From: Nocardioides renjunii
GTDB taxonomy: Bacteria; Actinomycetota; Actinomycetes; Propionibacteriales; Nocardioidaceae
DNA length: 64,000 bases
Direction of reading: 5' to 3'
Assembly (NCBI RefSeq): GCF_034661175.1
Contig: NZ_CP141058.1
Span: forward strand, 2,790,001-2,854,000
Position 1 is the first letter of the stretch. The number at the start of each line of letters is the position of its first letter. The position numbers and the translations under genes are program-made. The notes beneath the pieces are model-generated. The model ran no database searches, was not told the origin of the DNA, and saw only the letters and a program-made list of their open reading frames with translations. Below, one piece after another: positions 7,995 to 16,499 of the stretch.

Positions 7995-8120
7995 GCCGAC
8001 AGCCGGCGCCCGCCCGGGCCACGGCTGCGCCACCGCCCGGGCGGGACGGGCGTGCGGGACGGGCGTGCGGCGCCGCCCGCGCCGGGCGATAGCCTGCGCT
8101 TCGCAGTCGATCGCCGATCC

Positions 8121-8126
8121 AGGAGG
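8121..8126 (+). promoter_or_regulatory. strong ribosome binding site of the acyl-CoA synthetase
   Basis: AGGAGG lies 7 nt before GTG 8134. It is one of the few perfect Shine-Dalgarno sites in the window and fixes the start of that gene. Confidence 0.85.
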
Positions 8127-8133
8127 TTCCCCG

Positions 8134-9930
8134 GTGCGTGAGTTCACCACGCCGCTCTCCGTTGCCGTCCCCACCACGGGCAACCTCACCGACGACGTCG
8201 TGGCCAACGCCCGCGAGGCAGCGTCCACCGCGGTGTTCAGCCGCCCGTCGGACGACGGCTGGGTCGACGTCACGGCCGCCGAGTTCCACGACGAGGTCCG
8301 CTCCGTCGCGAAGGGCCTCGTCGCCGCGGGCGTCGGGGCGGGCGACCGGGTCGCCCTGCTGTCCAAGACCCGCTACGAGTGGACGCTGCTCGACTACGCC
8401 ATCTGGTTCGCCGGCGCCGTCACCGTGCCGATCTACGAGACGTCCTCGGCCGAGCAGATCGGCTGGATCCTCCAGGACTCGGGTGCGCGCGCGGTCGTCG
8501 CCGAGGGCCCCGACCACCTCGCGCGGGTGCGCGAGGCCCGGCAGTCGGCCGACCTCGTGGAGCTCCAGCACGTCTGGTCGCTGCAGGACAACGCCGTCGA
8601 CGTGCTCGGCCGCCTCGGCTCCGACATCTCCGACGAGCTGCTCGAGCAGCGGCGCACCACCGCCACCCCGCACGACCTGGCCACGCTCATCTACACCAGC
8701 GGCACCACCGGCAAGCCCAAGGGCTGCATGCTGACCCACGGCAACTTCATGTTCGAGCTCGGCGTCGCCGTCGACGAGCTCCCTGAGCTGTTCGAGGGCG
8801 ACGAGGCCTCGACGCTCCTCTTCCTGCCGCTGGCACACGTCTTCGCCCGCATCATCCAGGTCGGCTGCGTGAAGAGCCGCGCCCGGATGGGGCACAGCGC
8901 CGACATCAAGAACCTCGTCGCCGACCTGCAGGGATTCAGGCCGACGTTCATCCTCGCCGTGCCCCGGGTCTTCGAGAAGGTCTTCAACACCGCCTCGCAG
9001 CGCGCGACGGCCGACGGCCGCGGCAAGATCTTCGACCGCGCCGCCGACACCGCGATCGCGTACTCCCGTGCCCTCGACGGCAAGCGGGTCCCGCTACGCC
9101 TGCGCGCCCGGCACGCCCTCTTCGACCGGCTCGTCTACGGCAAGCTGCGCCAGGCGCTCGGCGGCAGCTGTGCGTACGCCGTCTCCGGTGGCGCGCCGCT
9201 GGGCGACCGGCTCGGCCACTTCTACCGCGGCATCGGCCTGTCCGTGCTCGAGGGCTACGGCCTGACCGAGACCACGGCCGCGCTGACCGTCAACCTCCCC
9301 GACGCGCAGAAGGTGGGCACCGTGGGTCGCCCCCTGCCCGGCACGAGCGTCCGCGTGGGCGATGACGGCGAGCTGCTGTTCAAGGGCGGCCAGGTCTTCG
9401 CCGGCTACTGGGGCGACGAGGCCGCCACCGCCGAGGCCGTCGACCGCGACGGCTGGTTCCACACCGGCGACGTCGGCGAGGTCGACGACGAGGGCTTCGT
9501 CCGCATCACCGGGCGCAAGAAGGAGATCCTGGTGACCGCCGGCGGCAAGAACGTCGCCCCGGCCGTGCTCGAGGACCGCCTGCGCGCCCACGCCCTGGTC
9601 GACCAGTGCCTCGTCGTCGGGGACGGGCAGCCGTTCATCGGCGCGCTGGTGACCATCGACCGCGAGACGTTCCCCGGCTGGGCCGAGCAGCACGGCAAGT
9701 CCGGCGACCTCGCCGGCATGCTCCACGACCCCGATCTGGTCGCGGCCGTGCAGGACGCGGTGGACGACGCCAACAAGGCGGTCTCCCAGGCCGAGTCCAT
9801 CCGCAAGTTCACGATCCTCCCCGGGGAGTGGACCGAGGAGGGCGGCCAGCTGACGCCCAGCCTCAAGCTCAAGCGCAACGTCGTCGTGCGCGAGGCACGC
9901 GCCGAGATCGAGGCCCTCTACCTCGGGTGA
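8134..9930 (+). CDS. long-chain acyl-CoA synthetase (AMP-forming), FadD15-like
   Basis: This 598-residue adenylate-forming enzyme would activate long-chain fatty acids to acyl-CoA with ATP. It shows the P-loop-like motif YTSGTTGKPKG (about 188-198), the LEGYGLTETT motif, the DGWFHTGDVG motif with its conserved Asp, and GRKKEIL with the catalytic lysine region near the C-terminus. Its length matches FadD15-type synthetases of actinobacteria. The GTG at 8134 is fixed by a perfect AGGAGG at 8121-8126, 7 nt upstream. This is one of the few genes here with a strong ribosome site, and a TAGCCT box at 8091-8096 would give a short leader. A TTCG hairpin at 9976-9993 follows the stop. Confidence 0.9.
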   Translation: MREFTTPLSVAVPTTGNLTDDVVANAREAASTAVFSRPSDDGWVDVTAAEFHDEVRSVAKGLVAAGVGAGDRVALLSKTRYEWTLLDYAIWFAGAVTVPIYETSSAEQIGWILQDSGARAVVAEGPDHLARVREARQSADLVELQHVWSLQDNAVDVLGRLGSDISDELLEQRRTTATPHDLATLIYTSGTTGKPKGCMLTHGNFMFELGVAVDELPELFEGDEASTLLFLPLAHVFARIIQVGCVKSRARMGHSADIKNLVADLQGFRPTFILAVPRVFEKVFNTASQRATADGRGKIFDRAADTAIAYSRALDGKRVPLRLRARHALFDRLVYGKLRQALGGSCAYAVSGGAPLGDRLGHFYRGIGLSVLEGYGLTETTAALTVNLPDAQKVGTVGRPLPGTSVRVGDDGELLFKGGQVFAGYWGDEAATAEAVDRDGWFHTGDVGEVDDEGFVRITGRKKEILVTAGGKNVAPAVLEDRLRAHALVDQCLVVGDGQPFIGALVTIDRETFPGWAEQHGKSGDLAGMLHDPDLVAAVQDAVDDANKAVSQAESIRKFTILPGEWTEEGGQLTPSLKLKRNVVVREARAEIEALYLG

Positions 9931-9952
9931 CCCGGTCCGGACTACCTCCGCG

Positions 9953-9968
9953 TAGTCACTTCGGACTA
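9953..9968 (+). promoter_or_regulatory. TAGTC-N6-GACTA dyad upstream of cpaB
   Basis: A perfect inverted repeat of 5 bp with a 6-bp spacer (ACTTCG), flanked by CCC on the right. An additional GGACTACC half-site lies at 9939-9946. The same dyad occurs at 18746-18761 and 26097-26112, each upstream of a surface-related gene and in the same orientation. It is a probable operator; the bound protein is unproven. Confidence 0.75.
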
Positions 9969-9975
9969 CCCCGGC

Positions 9976-9993
9976 ACCACCTTCGGGTGGTTT
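9976..9993 (+). terminator. TTCG hairpin after the acyl-CoA synthetase gene
   Basis: ACCACC-TTCG-GGTGGT followed by TT. The 6-bp stem with a stable TTCG loop would end the synthetase transcript. It lies just downstream of the first dyad and just before the likely cpaB -10 region (TAGCCC at 10002-10007). Confidence 0.5.
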
Positions 9994-10095
9994 GTGAGGT
10001 TTAGCCCCACCCGCCGTTCAGGGCGCCCATATGTTCGGTCCGCTGGGGATCATCCGGGACCCCCGCCGAGCTGCGAGAGGGGTGCATCCACGTGC

Positions 10096-10125
10096 GCGAA
10101 CGCGTCCTCGAGCCGCGAACGCGTC
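10096..10125 (+). repeat. 11-bp direct repeat in the cpaB leader
   Basis: GCGAACGCGTC occurs at 10096-10106 and 10115-10125, 19 nt apart, within the 240-nt leader before cpaB. It could be a regulator site or a chance repeat in GC-rich sequence. Confidence 0.4.
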
Positions 10126-10210
10126 GGGCCTGCCACTCCTCAGCGACGCCGTCACGAGCGACCCCCGTCTCCTGACGTCACCGGACACCCACACCCGAAG
10201 GAAGGCCCCT

Positions 10211-10987
10211 ATGGCACGCCGATCTGTTCTCCTCACGGTCGCGCTCATCATCGCCCTGGTCGGCACCGCGCTGATCGTGCTCTACGTCCAGGGCATCGAC
10301 AAGCGCGCCTCCGCGGGCCAGGAGCTGGTCGAGGTGCTGGCCGCCACGGACACCATCGAGCCCGGTGAGTCGGTGTCCGCCGCCATGGAGGCTGGCAAGT
10401 TCGCGAAGCGTCAGGTGCGCCGCGACGACATGGTCGACGGTGCGCTGTCCTCGACCGGCTCGATCTCCGACCTGGTCTCGCTCGGCACGATCTTCGCCGG
10501 CGAGCAGGTCATCGCCCCCAAGTTCGGCACCCTGAGCGACACCGAGGGGCTCATCATCCCCGACGACAAGCTCGCCATCTCCGTCGAGCTCAGCGACCCG
10601 GCCCGGGTGGCGGGCTTCGTGAACCCGGGCTCCGACATCGCGATCTTCTTCTCCGCCGACCCCATCCGCAAGCTGCCCGACGGCACCGAGGAGACGCTCC
10701 CTGCCTACACCCGCCTGCTGCTGCCCAAGGTGCAGGTCATCGGCGTCGGCACCTCGAGCATCTCGTCCAAGACGACCACGACGGACGAGGGTGAGCAGAT
10801 CGTTGAGGAGGTCCCGCGGGCCATCCTGACCGTCGCGGTCGACCAGACGCAGGCCGAGAAGATCATCTACGCCGCCCGCAACGCCGAGATCTCCTTCGCG
10901 CTGCTCTCCGACGACTCCAAGGTCGACGACGGCCCGGGCGTCACCGCCAGCGACCTGATGCCCGAGATCCTGCGGACCGCGTCATGA
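10211..10987 (+). CDS. cpaB: CpaB/RcpC-type Flp pilus assembly protein
   Basis: This 258-residue protein has one N-terminal membrane helix (about 4-26), then an SAF domain (VEVLAATDTIEPGES) and a RcpC/CpaB domain with GLIIPDDKLAISVEL and NPGSDIAIFF. Members act in the cell envelope during Tad/Flp pilus assembly. It opens the tad operon: its stop overlaps the next start (ATGA at 10984-10987). The ATG at 10211 follows a GGAAGG-like site (10199-10206). Upstream lie a 240-nt leader and the TAGTC-N6-GACTA dyad at 9953-9968. Confidence 0.88.
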   Translation: MARRSVLLTVALIIALVGTALIVLYVQGIDKRASAGQELVEVLAATDTIEPGESVSAAMEAGKFAKRQVRRDDMVDGALSSTGSISDLVSLGTIFAGEQVIAPKFGTLSDTEGLIIPDDKLAISVELSDPARVAGFVNPGSDIAIFFSADPIRKLPDGTEETLPAYTRLLLPKVQVIGVGTSSISSKTTTTDEGEQIVEEVPRAILTVAVDQTQAEKIIYAARNAEISFALLSDDSKVDDGPGVTASDLMPEILRTAS

Positions 10988-12231
10988 CCGCGATCGTCGA
11001 GTCCGACCGGGCGCACCTCGCCCTGCTCCAGGCGATGCTGCACGGCTCCCACGCCTTCAGCTCCATGGAGGAGCTCGGCGATCACATCCAGGCCACACCT
11101 GCCGAGTTCGCGGTCGTCATCGGACCCTCCATCACCTCCGAGGACGCCTCGACGCTCGCGCAGTGGGCCCGGGTCAACCGACCGAACCTCGGCGTGATCC
11201 TGCTGCGCCACGAGGTGGACAGCAACGCCCTCTCGCTCGCACTGCGCGCCGGGATGCGCGAGGTGGTCGCCGCCAAGGACCTCGCCGGCATCACCACCGC
11301 CGTGCAGCGGGCCCGCAACGTGGCCTCCGCGATCGTGCAGACCTTCGAGGACGAGGTGCAGGCCGCCGCCCAGAGCGCCCTGCAGTCCGCGCAGGCGGCA
11401 GCCGCGGCCGCCACCGAGGCGGAGAACAACCCCCGCGCCAAGGTCCTCACGGTCTTCGCCACCAAGGGCGGCGTCGGCAAGAGCCTCGTCGCCACCAACA
11501 CGGCCGCCGCGCTCGCCGACCTCGGCCACAACGTGTGCCTCGTCGACCTCGACGTCAACAACGGCGACGTCGCGATCATGCTGCAGTCGACCCCGCACCG
11601 GACCGTGGCCGACCTGGTCGCCTTCAACGGCGACATCGACAAGTCGGCCGCCGAGACGCTGCTCACGCCGCACTCCCCCGGGCTCTCGATCGTGGCCGCA
11701 CCGGTCCACCTCGACTCGCCGGACAAGGCCACGGCCGAGGACGTCGGCAAGCTGCTCGACACCCTGCAGCTGATGTTCGACTTCGTCGTGGTCGACACCT
11801 CGGGGTCCTTCGACGACTTCGCCCTCACCGCGCTCGACCACTCCGCCACCATCGTGCTCGTCGCGACGTTGGACATCCCCTCGCTCAAGGGCCTCAAGCT
11901 CGCGACCGGCACGCTGGACCTGCTCAACTTCCCACGCGAGACGTGGAAGTTCGTGCTCAACCGGGCCGACGCCAAGGTCGGCCTGTCGGTCGACGAGTTC
12001 GAGTCGACGGTGGGCCTCAAGGCCGACCACTCGCTGGAGTCGGCCCGCGAGGTCCTCGCCTGCGTCAACAGGGGCGAGGCCATCGTCCGTGCCCACCCCG
12101 GGCACGCCAACAGCAAGGCCTTCAAGGCCCTCGCCGCCTCGCTGGCGGCGGCTCTCTCGCCCAAGGTCCCCTCGCAGGGGACGCCCGAAGGCCGGAAGTC
12201 CCCCGGCCGCCTCCGACTGAGGAAGGCCTGA
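10984..12231 (+). CDS. cpaE: CpaE/TadZ-like MinD-family ATPase
   Basis: This 415-residue protein couples an N-terminal pseudo-receiver-like domain (about 1-110, SSMEELGDHIQ ... GVILLRHEVD) to a MinD/ParA ATPase domain with the deviant Walker A motif KGGVGKS (161-167) and Walker B VCLVDLDVNNGDVA. TadZ/CpaE proteins place the pilus machine at the right site in the cell. An alanine- and glutamine-rich linker separates the halves. The last 25 residues are basic (GRKSPGRLRLRKA). It overlaps cpaB by 4 nt and leads into tadA with no gap, so the operon is translationally coupled. Confidence 0.88.
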   Translation: MTAIVESDRAHLALLQAMLHGSHAFSSMEELGDHIQATPAEFAVVIGPSITSEDASTLAQWARVNRPNLGVILLRHEVDSNALSLALRAGMREVVAAKDLAGITTAVQRARNVASAIVQTFEDEVQAAAQSALQSAQAAAAAATEAENNPRAKVLTVFATKGGVGKSLVATNTAAALADLGHNVCLVDLDVNNGDVAIMLQSTPHRTVADLVAFNGDIDKSAAETLLTPHSPGLSIVAAPVHLDSPDKATAEDVGKLLDTLQLMFDFVVVDTSGSFDDFALTALDHSATIVLVATLDIPSLKGLKLATGTLDLLNFPRETWKFVLNRADAKVGLSVDEFESTVGLKADHSLESAREVLACVNRGEAIVRAHPGHANSKAFKALAASLAAALSPKVPSQGTPEGRKSPGRLRLRKA

Positions 12232-12232
12232 C

Positions 12233-13651
12233 GTGAGTCTCACCGATCGGCTGGCCGCGGCTCGCTCCCGCACCGAGGCCCCCGCCCCCAGCACCGCCAA
12301 CGGAGCCGCGCCGGCGCCGGACGGCAACGTCCCGGCCACGACCGTGGCGGGCGCCCGCAAGAAGGTCAGTGCGGTCGACCCCTTCATCGACGTCAAGCGG
12401 GTCGTGCACGCCCAGCTCGTCGAGGCCCTCGGCCCGAAGCTCTACGACGCCCACATGACCCAGGGCGACCTGGAGCAGCAGGTGCGGATCGCCCTGGCCC
12501 GCGCCATCGACGACAACGACCGTCCGATGTCCTCGGCGGACCGCACCCGGATCTCGCAGGAGATCGCCGACGACATCCTGGGCTACGGGCCCATCGAGCC
12601 GCTCCTGCGTGACTCCACCCTGTCCGAGGTCATGGTCAACGCCTACGACTCGATCTACGTCGAGCGCAGCGGCAAGCTCGTCAAGGTGGACACCGCGTTC
12701 ACCGACGAGGCCCACCTGCGGCGCACGATCGACAAGATCGTCAGCAAGATCGGCCGCCGCGTCGACGAGACCAGCCCGATGGTCGACGCGCGGCTGCCAG
12801 ACGGCAGCCGTGTCAACGCGATCATCCCCCCGCTCGCGCTCGACGGCTCCAAGCTCACCATCCGCAAGTTCTCCGAGGACCCGTTCACGGTCGAGGACCT
12901 CATCCGGTTCGGCAGCCTGAGCCGTGCCTCGGCGGGCCTGCTCGAGGCCTGCGTCCGCGGTCGCCTCAACATCCTCGTCTCCGGAGGAACGGGTGCCGGC
13001 AAGACGACGACGCTCAACGTGCTGTCCTCCTTCATCCCCGAGGACGAGCGCATCGTCACCATCGAGGACGCCGCCGAGCTCCGGCTCGGCCAGGACCACG
13101 TGCTGCGGCTCGAGTCGCGCCCGCCCAACATCGAGGGCAAGGGCGCGATCCTGATCCGCGACCTGGTCAAGAACTCCCTCCGCATGCGTCCCGACCGCAT
13201 CGTCGTCGGTGAGATCCGTGACGCCGCGGCGCTCGACATGCTCCAGGCGATGAACACCGGTCACGACGGGTCGATCTCGACGCTGCACGCCAACACGCCG
13301 CGCGACGCCCTCGCCCGACTCGAAACCATGGTGCTCATGGCCGGCATGGACCTGCCGGTCCGCGCCATCCGCGAGCAGGTGTCCAGCGCCGTCGACCTGA
13401 TCATCCAGCAGACCCGTCTCAAGGACGGCACGCGTCGCATCACCGCCATCACCGAGATCGTGGGCATGGAGGGCGACATCATCACCACCCAGGACGTGTT
13501 CCTGTTCGACTACGCCGCCGGCGTCGACGACCAGGGCAAGTTCAAGGGCCACCTGATCTCCACCGGGCTGCGCCCCCGCTTCCTCGAGCGGCTCCAGGAC
13601 CACGGCGTCCGGGTCGACCCGGCCATCTTCATGACCGCGAGGGGCGCATGA
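12233..13651 (+). CDS. tadA: TadA/CpaF secretion ATPase
   Basis: This 472-residue hexameric ATPase powers pilus extension. It shows Walker A GGTGAGKTTT (251-260), an Asp box around EDAAELRLGQDH, Walker B with VVGEIRDAAALDML, and the His box GHDGSISTLHANTPRDAL, all typical of CpaF. The N-terminal 50 residues are low-complexity and A/P-rich. GTG 12233 is the only good start, and it lies right behind the cpaE stop. The gene ends in an ATGA overlap with the VWA-TadB gene. The ATPase is complete, with no missing motif. Confidence 0.93.
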   Translation: MSLTDRLAAARSRTEAPAPSTANGAAPAPDGNVPATTVAGARKKVSAVDPFIDVKRVVHAQLVEALGPKLYDAHMTQGDLEQQVRIALARAIDDNDRPMSSADRTRISQEIADDILGYGPIEPLLRDSTLSEVMVNAYDSIYVERSGKLVKVDTAFTDEAHLRRTIDKIVSKIGRRVDETSPMVDARLPDGSRVNAIIPPLALDGSKLTIRKFSEDPFTVEDLIRFGSLSRASAGLLEACVRGRLNILVSGGTGAGKTTTLNVLSSFIPEDERIVTIEDAAELRLGQDHVLRLESRPPNIEGKGAILIRDLVKNSLRMRPDRIVVGEIRDAAALDMLQAMNTGHDGSISTLHANTPRDALARLETMVLMAGMDLPVRAIREQVSSAVDLIIQQTRLKDGTRRITAITEIVGMEGDIITTQDVFLFDYAAGVDDQGKFKGHLISTGLRPRFLERLQDHGVRVDPAIFMTARGA

Positions 13652-15561
13652 GCACCACGCTGCGCCGCGTCCTGGCCACCACGGCCGCGGGTGCGTTCGT
13701 CGCACTGGCGGTCGCGGCGCCGGCCCACGCCACCAACGAGATCAACATCGACCACGTCCAGTCGAAGTCCGGCTCCGTGTCGATGCTCCTGTCCGCCGAC
13801 GGCCTGCCCGAGGGCAGCGTCGTGGACGACGAGACGCTCTCGGTCACCGTCGACGGCAACCCCGTGCAGGCGAGCGTCGAGACGGCGGCCTCCGGCGACA
13901 TCGTGCGGTCCACGGTGCTCGTCGTCGACACCAGCTCGAGCATGAGCAAGGGCAACAAGTACGACGCCGCCGTCGCGGCCGTGCAGGCCTACCTCGAGTC
14001 CACGCCGCCCGAGATCGCCGTCGGCCTCGTCACGTTCGCCGGCAAGGTCAAGGACCAGATCCCGCCGTCCACCGACCGGGACGCCATCCTCCAGGCCGTC
14101 GAGGACGCCGAGCTCACGCGCGGCACCAGCGTCTACGACGCCATCGACGCGGCGCGGGAGCTCCTCGGCACCGAGGGTGCCCGCTCGCTCATGGTCCTCT
14201 CCGACGGAGCCGACACCAGCAGCTCGACGACGCTCGACGTCGCCGGCGGTGGCGCCGTCGACGCCGGCGTCGTGGTCGACGTCGTGGCGCTGCAGACCGA
14301 GGGCCAGGGCGACTCCAAGCAGCTCAGCTCGCTCGCGGACAGCACCGGTGGTCGCGTCATCCCGGCCGACCCCGAGGCGCTCAGCTCCGTGCTGGCCGAG
14401 CAGGGCGACATCCTCGCCCACCAGCTCGTGGTGAGCTTCGACGTCCCCGAGGGCGTCGAGGACGAGGCGTCCGTGGACGTGTCGGTGACCTCCGGCGAGC
14501 AGACGTACTCCGACTCCGCCTTCGTCGCGCTGGGCGCCTTCGGCTTCGACACTCCGGACGTCGTCAAGACCGGCAAGGCGCTGGTCAGCACGCCCGTCAT
14601 GCTGCTCGGCGCCGTCGCCGTGTTCCTCGGCCTGGGCGGGCTCCTGACCGTCTCGCTGACCGGTCCGCGTGGCCCCTCGACCGCAGAGGCGCGCCTCGAC
14701 GCGTACTTCGCCGGCACGGACACGACGGCACGCAGCAAGCGCAAGAAGAAGACGCGCACCGAGGCCGCGTCGCTGCGGCAGTCCGCGCTCGCCGTCACGG
14801 ACAAGGTCGTCAACGCCGACCTCGAGACCCGGATCGCCCGGCGCCTCACCGGAGCCGGCTCGGCGCTGACCGCGTCCGAGTGGCTGCTCCTGCACTCCGG
14901 CATCGCCGTGGCGGGTGCGGTCGTGGGCTTCCTCATGGGCGGCGGCGTCCTCGGCGTGCTCGGCCTGGTGATGGGCACGGTCGTGCCCTGGATGTACCTC
15001 AAGTGGCGCCACGGTCGTCGCCTCAACGCGTTCAACGGCCAGCTGGCGCAGACCCTCGGCCTCATGGCGGGCGGCCTCCAGGCCGGCCTCTCGCTCCCGC
15101 AGGCGGTGGACACCGTCGTGCGCGAGGGCCACGAGCCGATGGCCGGCGAGCTGCGCCGTGCCCTCATCGAGCAGCGCCTCGGCGTCGACATCACCGACGC
15201 CCTCGACAGCGTCGGGGCGCGGATGGACAGCGAGGACTTCGGGTGGGTCGTCATGGCCATCCGCATCCAGCGCGAGGTCGGCGGCAACCTGGCCGAGATC
15301 CTGCACACGGTGTCCGAGACGCTGCGCGAGCGGGAGTACCTGCGCCGCCAGGTGAAGGCGCTCAGCGCCGAGGGCCGTCTCTCCGGCTACATCCTCGTCG
15401 GCCTGCCGCCGCTGATCTTCCTCTACATGTTCTTCACGAACCGGGAGTATGTTTCGGTGCTCTACACCACGGGACTGGGGTACATCATGCTCGCAGCGGC
15501 CGTCACGCTGCTGACCGTCGGCTCCTGGGCCATGTCCAAGCTCGCGACAGTGAAGGTGTGA
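13648..15561 (+). CDS. tadB: von Willebrand A domain fused to TadB inner-membrane protein
   Basis: This 637-residue protein has a signal-peptide-like N-terminus (to about A28). An extracytoplasmic VWA domain (about 85-275) with the MIDAS motif DTSSSMS (94-100) and a conserved threonine (RGTSVYDAI) follows. A membrane helix (about 310-335) comes next, then a basic loop (SKRKKKTRTE) and a T2SSF/TadB domain (about 455-580) with the usual GLQAGLSLPQA motif and two closing helices. TadB is the membrane platform protein of Tad pili. The VWA part could bind protein or substrate outside the membrane in a metal-dependent way (inference from the fold). Ordinary TadB is about 300 residues, so this is a true fusion. 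Confidence 0.88.
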   Translation: MSTTLRRVLATTAAGAFVALAVAAPAHATNEINIDHVQSKSGSVSMLLSADGLPEGSVVDDETLSVTVDGNPVQASVETAASGDIVRSTVLVVDTSSSMSKGNKYDAAVAAVQAYLESTPPEIAVGLVTFAGKVKDQIPPSTDRDAILQAVEDAELTRGTSVYDAIDAARELLGTEGARSLMVLSDGADTSSSTTLDVAGGGAVDAGVVVDVVALQTEGQGDSKQLSSLADSTGGRVIPADPEALSSVLAEQGDILAHQLVVSFDVPEGVEDEASVDVSVTSGEQTYSDSAFVALGAFGFDTPDVVKTGKALVSTPVMLLGAVAVFLGLGGLLTVSLTGPRGPSTAEARLDAYFAGTDTTARSKRKKKTRTEAASLRQSALAVTDKVVNADLETRIARRLTGAGSALTASEWLLLHSGIAVAGAVVGFLMGGGVLGVLGLVMGTVVPWMYLKWRHGRRLNAFNGQLAQTLGLMAGGLQAGLSLPQAVDTVVREGHEPMAGELRRALIEQRLGVDITDALDSVGARMDSEDFGWVVMAIRIQREVGGNLAEILHTVSETLREREYLRRQVKALSAEGRLSGYILVGLPPLIFLYMFFTNREYVSVLYTTGLGYIMLAAAVTLLTVGSWAMSKLATVKV

Positions 15562-15565
15562 CCCC

Positions 15566-16492
15566 ATGTTCTTGATGATCGGTGCCGCACTCGTCTTCGT
15601 GGCCATCGCCCTGTCCCTGTCCATCATCGGCGTCGTCACGACCGAGCGTCGGGGCGTGGCGCGGTCCGTGGCCGCCATCCAGGCCATGGACCGGGCTCCC
15701 GACATCGTCAAGCAGGAGCTCGAGCGCCCGTTCGCCGAGCGCGTCCTGGGTCCGCTGGGCGACCAGCTGGTCGGCACCGGGCGCAAGCTGGTGCGGGCCG
15801 ACACGGCCAAGAAGCTGCACTACCGCCTCAACGTCGCCGGCAACCCCGAGGGCTGGGACGTCAACCGGCTCATCGGCCTCAAGGTGCTCGGCCTGTCCGT
15901 GCTCGGCGGGGTGGGCCTGCTCTACCTCATCGGCATGGACTGGCCCTTCTACCGCGTCCTCCTCGGCACCGCGGCCATCGCGGCCTTCGGCTACTGCCTG
16001 CCCAACCTCCTGCTCTACAACGCCGGTTCCAAGCGTGAGCTGCTGATGCGCAACGCGCTCCCGGACGCCATCGACCTGCTCACCGTCTCCGTCGAGGCCG
16101 GACTCGGCTTCGACGCCGCCGTCGAGCGCGTCGCCCGCAACACCACCGGACCGCTGTCCGAGGAGTTCGCGCGGCTGCTCCAGGAGATGCAGCTCGGTGT
16201 CGGCCGGGTCGACGCCATGCGCGCCATGGCCGAGCGCAGCTCGCTGGAGGACCTCAAGTCGTTCTGCCTCTCCATGGTGCAGGCAGACAGCCTCGGCATC
16301 CCGATCGGCCGGGTCCTGCGGATCCAGAGCCAGGAGATGCGGACCAAGCGGCGCCAGCGCGCGGAGGAGAAGGCCCAGCAGGTGCCGGTGCGGATGATGA
16401 TCCCGCTGGTCCTCTTCATCCTGCCGTGCCTGTTCATCGTCATCCTCGGCCCGGCAGGGATCCAGATCGCAGACACGTTCAGCAAGACGTGA
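15566..16492 (+). CDS. tadC: TadC-type inner-membrane platform protein
   Basis: This 308-residue T2SSF-family membrane protein pairs with TadB at the base of the Flp pilus. An N-terminal helix (about 2-22), two central helices, and the T2SSF signature with LPDAIDLLTVSVEAGLGFDAA are visible. It ends in a hydrophobic helix and a short tail. The start follows the tadB stop by 4 nt. It is the last structural platform gene before the two-component system. No TadE or TadF minor-pilin gene follows. Confidence 0.88.
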   Translation: MFLMIGAALVFVAIALSLSIIGVVTTERRGVARSVAAIQAMDRAPDIVKQELERPFAERVLGPLGDQLVGTGRKLVRADTAKKLHYRLNVAGNPEGWDVNRLIGLKVLGLSVLGGVGLLYLIGMDWPFYRVLLGTAAIAAFGYCLPNLLLYNAGSKRELLMRNALPDAIDLLTVSVEAGLGFDAAVERVARNTTGPLSEEFARLLQEMQLGVGRVDAMRAMAERSSLEDLKSFCLSMVQADSLGIPIGRVLRIQSQEMRTKRRQRAEEKAQQVPVRMMIPLVLFILPCLFIVILGPAGIQIADTFSKT

Positions 16493-16499
16493 TCCGTCG

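Noticed and set aside
9931..10210. A cyclic-di-GMP riboswitch in the cpaB leader
   Set aside because: Considered because pilus genes often use it, but I could not find the conserved GEMM-type blocks.
10867..12396. A long minus-strand frame opposite cpaE
   Set aside because: Same shadow effect; cpaE on the plus strand has intact ATPase motifs.
13510..15810. A long minus-strand frame opposite tadB
   Set aside because: Low-complexity H/R/D/V composition with no motif, antisense to a gene with clear VWA and TadB domains.
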